A stretch of 14,013 nt of DNA from Oscillospiraceae bacterium (GTDB lineage: Bacteria > Bacillota > Clostridia > Clostridiales > Clostridiaceae). The stretch covers positions 1 to 14,013 of the forward strand of contig WQUF01000149.1 in assembly GCA_009785875.1 (NCBI GenBank), read 5' to 3'. Within the stretch, counting starts at the first letter, position 1, and each line of letters opens with the position of its first letter. Shown piece by piece: positions 7,081 to 12,177 of this stretch. The position numbers and the translations under genes are program-made. Under the pieces are notes generated by a model, which did not search any database, was not told where the DNA came from, and worked only from the letters and a program-made list of their open reading frames with translations.

Positions 7081-7290
7081 TTAAAACTTTTCTTCAGTTG
7101 TAGTTATCTTTAAAATTTTCTCTACAGACTTAAATAAACTACCATTATGGTTACATTTATTTTTAATTAACGTATTAGCTACATCATATAGTTCGGATTC
7201 AGTACAACTGGAAATTAAATCCTTAATAACTATATCCTTAGTCATTCCATTCTCCAGCATAAAAGTTATTTTCGTACTTATCTTATCCAT
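7081..7290 (-). CDS. Small hypothetical protein
   Basis: 69 residues, no signal peptide or membrane segment, predicted mainly helical with a central TESELYDVANTLIKN segment. I do not recognise the family. The ATG lies one base beyond the stop of the upstream small gene (TAG-T-ATG), and its GGAGGG ribosome binding site lies in the last codons of that gene, so the two are translationally coupled. A terminator follows 18 bases after its stop codon. Confidence 0.65.
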   Translation of the reverse strand: MDKISTKITFMLENGMTKDIVIKDLISSCTESELYDVANTLIKNKCNHNGSLFKSVEKILKITTTEEKF

Positions 7291-7291
7291 A

Positions 7292-7510
7292 CTAACCCTC
7301 CATTATCAAATACGACGAATCTTGTCGTACTTCTTTTATTGCGCTTGCGAGGATAGTTTGGATACTAGTACTAATAGCAAGTAACTCATCAGCTGTGCTG
7401 TCTTCATTGATAAAGCCAAACTTTTGGCTCTTCTTCAACAGCTTGCCTATATCGGAAAGTGAATCATAGGATAAAATAAGGGAACAATTCTTTAAAATTT
7501 TGGTACTCAT
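7292..7510 (-). CDS. Small hypothetical protein
   Basis: 72 residues from the ATG at 7510. The longer frame begins at a GTG (7519) that is part of the AGAGGTG ribosome binding site (7517-7523), so the inner ATG six bases after that site is the better start. It starts MSTKILKN and is mostly helical, with a C-terminal segment rich in small residues (STSIQTILASAIKEV). Unknown family. First gene of a two-gene unit; its neighbour also has STKI near its start, but I see no clear paralogy beyond that. Confidence 0.65.
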   Translation of the reverse strand: MSTKILKNCSLILSYDSLSDIGKLLKKSQKFGFINEDSTADELLAISTSIQTILASAIKEVRQDSSYLIMEG

Positions 7511-7623
7511 TTGGTTCACCTCTTATTTAGCTTTAATTGTGCCTTACACTTTTATTTTATTCACTTACAAACGAAAAGGTGTTAAAATATTAATATTAAT
7601 TTTTATTAACATAAATAAGTTAA

Positions 7624-7651
7624 TTGGAATATAATAAAATAAACTTATAAT
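7624..7651 (+). promoter_or_regulatory. Promoter of the nucleoside kinase gene
   Basis: TTGGAA (7624-7629), a 16-base spacer and a perfect TATAAT (7646-7651), 28 bases before the start codon. The rest of 7511-7623 is A/T rich and must also hold the promoter of the divergent small-gene pair, which I could not pin down. Confidence 0.55.
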
Positions 7652-7679
7652 AAAAAATAGAAAGCAGCAGGTAAATGTT

Positions 7680-9335
7680 ATGGAAAGGCTAAAAATAAAT
7701 TTTAATGGATTAGATTATTTTTATGAGACTGGTACAAAACTCAGCAATATCATCACCCAAATCCCCGATATTAATCAGGATTCTTTGCTGCTCTGCAAAC
7801 TCGATAATATATATCATGAATTGTGGGATAAAATAGAGCTTCCAGGAAAGCTTATTCCAATTTATTGTGATGATAGTGAAGGAAAGCGCGCTTATTTAAA
7901 TACCACACTGTTAATATTGATTAAAGCTGCAAATGAACTATTTCCAAAGTGCAAGGTATATTTTGAATATACTATAGGAAATGGCTTATATGGTGAAATA
8001 TCTAAAGATAGAGATCTCACCGATTCCGATATAGAATTATTGATATCTAAAATGAATAGCATTATTTCAAAAAATATGAATATTAGAAAGATTAGTTTAA
8101 GCTTAGGAGAAGCTTTGAAGATATTTAAAAGGCATAATGCCATAGATAAAATCAGATTATACAAAAATTCTAATCTTCAATATATAAATTTATACGAATT
8201 ACAAGGAACTTATGAGACTTTTAACGGTTTTTTAGCTTCCAATACTTCTCTTTGCAAAACATTCAACTTAATAAAATATAAGAGCGGTTTTTTAGTTTTA
8301 GTACCAAATGACAAAAATGCTAGCTATATACCGACCTTTGTCGATTATCCAAAGCTTTCTCAAGTATTTTTGGAGAGTGAAAAATGGCATAGGATAATTG
8401 GAGTAAGCACAACCGGAGAGCTTAACGAAAAAATAAATAATAAATCCATAATGAATATCATCAGGATGAATGAAGCTCTCCATGAAAAGAAAATCGCTCA
8501 AATTGCAGATATGATAAAAGAAAGAGAAAGTGTTAAGGTGATACTCATTGCAGGACCTTCATCTTCTGGCAAAACGACTTTTTCAAAAAGACTAAGCGTT
8601 CAAATAATGGTAAATGGTCAAATACCAATATATTTAGGTACCGATGATTATTTTGTGGAAAGAGAAAAAACTCCAAGAGATGAAAAAGGTGATTATGATT
8701 TTGAATCCCTGGAAGCTTTAGATATAGATTTATTTAATAAGAATTTGACAGATTTATTAAATGGCATGGAAGTATCATTGCCAACATTTAATTTTAAAAC
8801 AGGTAAAAAAGAATGGAATAGAAGTAACGTAAAAATGCCTGAAAATGGGGTTTTACTAGTTGAAGGAATTCATGGTTTAAATGATGCTCTTACTGTTTCT
8901 ATACCTAAAGAGAACAAATTTAAAATTTATATTAGCCCTCTTACACAATTGAATTTAGACGATCATAACAGGGTACCTTCTACCGATGTCAGGATTATAA
9001 GGAGGATGGTTAGAGATTATCTTTCAAGAGGATACGATGCCGAGGAAACTTTTTTAAGATGGCCAGCTGTGAGAAAAGGTGAAGAAAAAAATATATTTAT
9101 TTATCAAGAAAATGCTGATGTGATGTTCAATTCTAGTCTGATATATGAACTAGGTGTATTAAATAAATTTGCTATCGCACAGTTTAATACTATAAGTGAG
9201 GAAAGCAGTGTATATAGCGAAGTTTTAAGATTAAAGAGCATGATTAATTTATTTCAGGATATTCCTATAGATTTAGTCCCTGATAATTCTATTCTTAGGG
9301 AATTCATAGGAGGAAGTATTTTTTATACTTATTAA
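7680..9335 (+). CDS. Nucleoside (uridine-type) kinase with ThrRS-like N-terminal region
   Basis: 551 residues. The N-terminal ~60 residues resemble a TGS-like ubiquitin fold. Next comes a region like the second additional domain of threonyl-tRNA synthetase (IGNGLYGEIS, then LTDSDIELLISKMNSII and SLGEALKIF, about 98-150). The C-terminal kinase domain has a P-loop GPSSSGKT at 292-299, the LGTDDYF aspartates, EGIHGLNDAL near 394-403 and the lid segment RIIRRMVRDYLSRG from 438 with the conserved arginines. This is the known long uridine kinase/phosphoribulokinase-superfamily layout common in Clostridia, presumed to phosphorylate a nucleoside with ATP; the substrate is not established from sequence. 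No aminoacylation domain is present. The ribosome binding site (GCAGG) is weak. No terminator separates it from the rubrerythrin gene 70 bases downstream. Confidence 0.85.
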   Translation: MERLKINFNGLDYFYETGTKLSNIITQIPDINQDSLLLCKLDNIYHELWDKIELPGKLIPIYCDDSEGKRAYLNTTLLILIKAANELFPKCKVYFEYTIGNGLYGEISKDRDLTDSDIELLISKMNSIISKNMNIRKISLSLGEALKIFKRHNAIDKIRLYKNSNLQYINLYELQGTYETFNGFLASNTSLCKTFNLIKYKSGFLVLVPNDKNASYIPTFVDYPKLSQVFLESEKWHRIIGVSTTGELNEKINNKSIMNIIRMNEALHEKKIAQIADMIKERESVKVILIAGPSSSGKTTFSKRLSVQIMVNGQIPIYLGTDDYFVEREKTPRDEKGDYDFESLEALDIDLFNKNLTDLLNGMEVSLPTFNFKTGKKEWNRSNVKMPENGVLLVEGIHGLNDALTVSIPKENKFKIYISPLTQLNLDDHNRVPSTDVRIIRRMVRDYLSRGYDAEETFLRWPAVRKGEEKNIFIYQENADVMFNSSLIYELGVLNKFAIAQFNTISEESSVYSEVLRLKSMINLFQDIPIDLVPDNSILREFIGGSIFYTY

Positions 9336-9344
9336 GGAATGTTA

Positions 9345-9381
9345 GTAACATATTTTTATATGCTAAATATAATAATTATGA
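9345..9381 (+). promoter_or_regulatory. Rubrerythrin promoter with PerR-like operator
   Basis: GTAACA (9345-9350), a 17-base spacer and a perfect TATAAT (9368-9373). The 15 bases 9367-9381 match the published Bacillus PerR box (TTATAATNATTATAA) at 12 of 14 defined positions, and the -10 lies inside it, so a bound repressor would block polymerase. A 13-base palindrome ATGTTAGTAACAT (9339-9351) overlaps the -35. Known: PerR controls rubrerythrins in clostridia. AT-rich DNA can give such matches by chance, so the call is moderate. Confidence 0.5.
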
Positions 9382-9405
9382 GAGTAATTTTATAAGGAAA
9401 AGAGG

Positions 9406-10575
9406 ATGAATTTATCTGGATCAAAAACTGAAAAAAATTTGTTAAAAACATTTGCAAATGAAGCAAGAGGTCTTACAAAATATACTTTATTTGCAGAAAA
9501 AGCTTTGGATGAAGGTTATGAAGAAGTTGCAGAAGATTTTATGGAAATTGCTTTGGAGGAATTAGCCCATGCAAGAGAAGTATTTGGAAGGTATTTAAAT
9601 TTAGTTAAATCCACATCTGAAAACTTAGATAGCGCAGTAAAAGGTGAAACTGACGATTATAGTGATTTGTATGTTAGATATGAAAATGATGCTCGAGATG
9701 AGGGCTTTGAAGATATTGCAAATTTCTATAAAAAGCTTATAGAAGTTGAAAGAGAGCACAGCGAGTTCTTTGGTGGAGTTAAAGACTCTATTAAATATGA
9801 TGATACGAGGGATGCATCTTGGAGATGTTTGAATTGTGGAAATGTTATTCATTCTAGAGAAATACCGGAAAGTTGTGAGCTTTGTAAGCATTCAAAGGAC
9901 TATATAATTCGAAATTATGTTGAAGATGATGAAAGCGATTCTGAAGATGATTACGGTATTTATGATACTAGAAGTAGAAGATCTAGAAAGTCAAGATCCC
10001 CAGTTGTTACACCTGTACCACCAATAGGGAATATCAGACCCCCAGTTGTTACACCTGTACCACCAATAGGGAATATCAGACCCCCAGTTGTTACACCTGT
10101 ACCACCAATAGGGAATATTAGACCCCCAGTTAAACCTGTACCACCAATAGCACCATTACCACCAAAGCCTCCAGTTAAACCCATACCGCCAATAGCACCA
10201 CTACCACCAAAGCCTCCAGTTAAACCCGTACCGCCAATAGCACCATTACCACCAAAGCCTCCAGTTAAACCCATACCGCCAATAGCACCACTGCCACCAA
10301 AGCCTCCAGTTAAACCCATACCGCCAATAGCACCACTGCCACCAAGACCACCAGTTAAACCTATACCACCAATAGCACCACTGCCACCAAGACCACCAAT
10401 TGTTACGCCAGTGCCCCCAATAGGGAGACCTCCAATATTTCCCAGACCTCCATTTTGGCCTCCAAGACCAGGTTTGAAATGGTGGTTATTTCCTCCATTT
10501 TGGTTTTTAAGAAGTATCCCATCAGAAAATATAGAAGAAGATGGAATAATAATTGACGACAACATTTGGGAGTAA
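9406..10575 (+). CDS. Rubrerythrin with long proline-rich repeat tail
   Basis: 389 residues, about twice the usual 180-195. AAGGA ribosome binding site seven bases before ATG. Residues 1-130 form the ferritin-like diiron domain: E19 in NEARGLTKY, E52 and H55 in EELAHA, E93, and E115/H118 in EREH. Residues 139-167 form the rubredoxin-like iron site (C141-x2-C144, C157-x2-C160). Family knowledge: rubrerythrin reduces hydrogen peroxide to water, taking electrons from rubredoxin or NADH oxidoreductases. Then come an acidic linker (EDDESDSEDD), a basic RS-rich linker (about 189-197) and a proline-rich tail from 198: three 14-residue and six 15-residue repeats, a Trp/Phe-rich stretch (LKWWLFPPFWFL) and an acidic C-terminus. 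No signal peptide. The tail may anchor or oligomerise the enzyme, perhaps on a spore layer, but this is inference. Confidence 0.9.
   Translation: MNLSGSKTEKNLLKTFANEARGLTKYTLFAEKALDEGYEEVAEDFMEIALEELAHAREVFGRYLNLVKSTSENLDSAVKGETDDYSDLYVRYENDARDEGFEDIANFYKKLIEVEREHSEFFGGVKDSIKYDDTRDASWRCLNCGNVIHSREIPESCELCKHSKDYIIRNYVEDDESDSEDDYGIYDTRSRRSRKSRSPVVTPVPPIGNIRPPVVTPVPPIGNIRPPVVTPVPPIGNIRPPVKPVPPIAPLPPKPPVKPIPPIAPLPPKPPVKPVPPIAPLPPKPPVKPIPPIAPLPPKPPVKPIPPIAPLPPRPPVKPIPPIAPLPPRPPIVTPVPPIGRPPIFPRPPFWPPRPGLKWWLFPPFWFLRSIPSENIEEDGIIIDDNIWE
9997..10392 (+). repeat. In-frame proline-rich tandem repeats
   Basis: Three 42-base units (9997-10122) coding PPVVTPVPPIGNIR, the first with S for the first P, then six 45-base units (10123-10392) coding PPVKP(V/I)PPIAPLPP(K/R). 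A partial return of the first type (PPIVTPVPPIG) follows at 10393. The first three are nearly identical in DNA, suggesting recent expansion; the second set varies mainly at silent positions and at V/I and K/R. Unit boundaries keep the reading frame, so copy number can change without a frameshift. Confidence 0.95.
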
Positions 10576-10579
10576 AAAT

Positions 10580-10729
10580 ATGATTATCTCAATACCGGAT
10601 AAATTTTTGATAGAACTAGAGCATGAAAAATATTTTATTAGGAACGATTTAAATAATAAACGGAAATATTTGAATCTTATTAAAGAAATCGATGAAGAAT
10701 ATATAAATTTTATTTATAGCAAAAAATAG
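10580..10729 (+). CDS. Small hypothetical protein behind rubrerythrin
   Basis: A 49-codon frame (ATG to TAG) beginning four bases after the rubrerythrin stop. A GGGAG ribosome binding site (10568-10572), seven bases upstream, overlaps the last codons of rubrerythrin, suggesting translational coupling. It starts MIISIPDKFLIELE and is charged and helical with a K/E/Y-rich C-terminal half; no membrane segment, cysteine or known motif. A strong terminator lies 28 bases after its stop. The spacing, binding site and terminator support a real gene, but coding status needs conservation or expression evidence. Confidence 0.55.
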   Translation: MIISIPDKFLIELEHEKYFIRNDLNNKRKYLNLIKEIDEEYINFIYSKK

Positions 10730-10756
10730 TATATTATTGACTTTGTATATGCATAG

Positions 10757-10792
10757 AATAAAAGTAGGATATTTATCCTACTTTTATTAATG
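10757..10792 (+). terminator. Terminator of the rubrerythrin unit
   Basis: A perfect 13-bp stem (10757-10769 with 10776-10788, AATAAAAGTAGGA / TCCTACTTTTATT) and a six-base loop. The T-rich tract is in the 3' arm. The symmetry makes a bidirectional role possible. Confidence 0.75.
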
Positions 10793-10808
10793 ATAAGGTT
10801 GTGAATGT

Positions 10809-11141
10809 ATGTCTCTAAAAAAGGTAATGAATGAATATTATCGTGATATAAACTCAGTTTTAGATGTTATAGCAAAGCTCACAATAAGCTATCAGTCTCT
10901 GGTAAATACAGCAAACTTTTTAAATCAAATAGGATTATCCCATAGGAATGATATAAAAGAAGCTTTGGACCGAGCTAGAGAAATATCTTGTACCTTAGAA
11001 AAAGCAATCTGCACCTATGATTCTCTTCAGGATGCATATCTTTCTTATTTAAAAACTGAAAGCAATATTTTAAAGAAGAGAGCAATACCAGAGCAAATTG
11101 CAATAGAGATAGAAGAGGATATAACTTTAAGGAAGGATTAA
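10809..11141 (+). CDS. Small hypothetical helical protein
   Basis: 110 residues, ATG start with an AAGG ribosome binding site about ten bases upstream (10795-10798). Predicted entirely helical with repeated hydrophobic positions (MNEYYRDINSVLDVIAKL, then ALDRAREISCTLEKAI), consistent with a small bundle or coiled coil; no signal peptide. Family not recognised. It follows the rubrerythrin terminator, and I could not find a convincing promoter of its own. Its stop codon abuts the stop of the convergent membrane-protein gene with no base between and no terminator, so the two transcripts must overlap at their 3' ends. Confidence 0.65.
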   Translation: MSLKKVMNEYYRDINSVLDVIAKLTISYQSLVNTANFLNQIGLSHRNDIKEALDRAREISCTLEKAICTYDSLQDAYLSYLKTESNILKKRAIPEQIAIEIEEDITLRKD

Positions 11142-11672
11142 CTATTTAAAAAAATCTAAGAAATTCCTACTAAAGTTTTCCCATACTAACACCAATGAAA
11201 CGAAAATTATCAGTAAGATTGGCAAAAAATTTGTTACATTTTTATTTGCCGTAATCAAGGCATAAATGTAGAGCAAAATAACTAACAGATTATTAAACAC
11301 GATATTCTTATTATTTATATAGTCATTAACAATAGCAAAAGATGAACAAACTGGATATAATAATAGTAGAAAGTAGTTTAAAAATTTAAATGAAATAAAG
11401 TTAAATTTTGTATAAAATAGTATAGAAGGTATAATCGAAAAAACAATAAAAATTGATATGCTGGAAAATAACTTTAGTGCTTTATTATTTAAATTAAGCA
11501 AAACGTATCTGTTGTAATATAGGTTTAATATGAGTACAAATATCCCGGAAAGAGATATTAAAATTATTCTACTGTATGAAAAATCATTATATGGCAACGC
11601 AGAAAGGCTTAAGATTCCTACGCTAAGGTTTATTATTGGCATAAAATATGGAAAAAATTTTAATCTATTCAT
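11142..11672 (-). CDS. Hypothetical six-helix membrane protein
   Basis: 176 residues with an AAGGAG ribosome binding site eight bases before ATG. About six hydrophobic segments (roughly 8-27, 34-53, 68-87, 96-115, 125-141, 147-165) with short loops, so an integral cytoplasmic-membrane protein. Loops are Asn/Lys rich and I see no transport or catalytic motif. It is single-gene, convergent with the helical protein and divergent from the M-box/mgtA unit. Confidence 0.65.
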   Translation of the reverse strand: MNRLKFFPYFMPIINLSVGILSLSALPYNDFSYSRIILISLSGIFVLILNLYYNRYVLLNLNNKALKLFSSISIFIVFSIIPSILFYTKFNFISFKFLNYFLLLLYPVCSSFAIVNDYINNKNIVFNNLLVILLYIYALITANKNVTNFLPILLIIFVSLVLVWENFSRNFLDFFK

Positions 11673-11718
11673 TTAATACGCTCCTTAAAGCTAATTAATA
11701 CAATTATAACTTATTTTA

Positions 11719-11748
11719 TTGACATTTGAAACTTCTATTTTGTATAAT
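11719..11748 (+). promoter_or_regulatory. Strong promoter of the M-box/mgtA unit
   Basis: Perfect TTGACA (11719-11724) and perfect TATAAT (11743-11748) with an 18-base spacer. Transcription would begin near 11755, about 14 bases before the riboswitch. Confidence 0.8.
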
Positions 11749-11768
11749 AAAAATGATAACTGAATAAA

Positions 11769-11910
11769 ATCGGTAGGTGAGGTTACCATAAGGATACGGG
11801 TTGTTGCCGCAAATCAGTGGAGACACTGTGAGAAGGTTTAGCAGTCTATGTCGATACAAGGCATAAACTAATGCAATTTCATTGCCATATGGAGCTAAAA
11901 CTTGAACGAT
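11769..11910 (+). promoter_or_regulatory. M-box magnesium riboswitch (ykoK leader)
   Basis: Conserved M-box blocks appear in the right order: GGTAGGTGAGG (11772-11782), GGATACGGGTTGTTGCCG with CAAA following, GGAGACACTGTGAGAAGG, and the 3' block GGCATA ... TTGCCATATGGAGCTAAAACTTGAACG. ATCG (11769-11772) can pair with CGAT (11907-11910) as the closing stem. Known: the M-box binds several magnesium ions and turns off expression when magnesium is plentiful. Location between a strong promoter and mgtA fits exactly. Confidence 0.9.
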
Positions 11911-11963
11911 AAAAATAAACTTATTTTAATTGATAATTTAATCGATAAAAAATGTTTATAATC

Positions 11964-12010
11964 AAGCTCTTATCTCCGATTTTTTGGATGTAAGAGTTTT
12001 TTTATTTTTT
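11964..12010 (+). terminator. Riboswitch expression-platform terminator
   Basis: CTCTTA (11967-11972) pairs with TAAGAG (11991-11996), extended inward by TCC/GGA, and is followed by TTTTTTTATTTTTT. It lies 54 bases after the aptamer. High magnesium should favour this hairpin and stop transcription before mgtA. Confidence 0.8.
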
Positions 12011-12016
12011 AGGGGG

Positions 12017-12110
12017 GTGAGATGTTTAAATGGACTCGGACAGTAGCGGAGGCGCGGATTATTTTGAGAATCATAAGATATGTTTATTTAAGGTGCTTTT
12101 AGCATCTCAC
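12017..12110 (+). promoter_or_regulatory. Long-range hairpin closing the leader peptide frame
   Basis: 12017-12026 (GTGAGATGTT) pairs with 12101-12110 (AGCATCTCAC) through nine Watson-Crick pairs and one G-T wobble. The 5' arm contains the end of the ribosome binding site and the ATG of the 26-codon frame; the 3' arm contains part of its TAG. The enclosed DNA has a G/C-rich patch (about 12031-12057) unusual for this window. Confidence 0.5.
12022..12102 (+). CDS. Possible 26-residue leader peptide of mgtA
   Basis: ATG at 12022 directly after a purine-rich AGGGGGGTGAG ribosome-binding stretch, ending at TAG 12100-12102. The peptide starts MFKWTRTVAEAR and is basic (six arginines) and hydrophobic toward the end. 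It lies between the riboswitch terminator and mgtA, so it is only made when transcription reads through. Enterobacterial mgtA also carries a leader peptide (MgtL), though unrelated in sequence. The spacing from G-run to ATG is short (about four bases), so translation efficiency is uncertain. Confidence 0.4.
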   Translation: MFKWTRTVAEARIILRIIRYVYLRCF

Positions 12111-12177
12111 ATCTTAATATAATGGATATAATAATCTAAGCCTAACTTTGATTAATAAGGTTAAAGGAGGGGTTAAA

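Noticed and set aside
7511..7519. GTG at 7519 as start of the 72-residue small protein
   Set aside because: The GTG forms the end of the AGAGGTG ribosome binding site that serves the ATG at 7510.
9997..10392. CRISPR-like array of 42-45 base repeats
   Set aside because: The units are adjacent with no spacers, preserve the reading frame and encode protein repeats continuous with rubrerythrin.
9960..10565. Minus-strand frame of 201 codons encoding a glycine-rich repeat protein
   Set aside because: It is the antisense of the proline repeats: CCA-rich codons read backwards give Gly-rich codons. The plus frame has the intact rubrerythrin domains, a ribosome binding site and a promoter; the minus frame has none of these.
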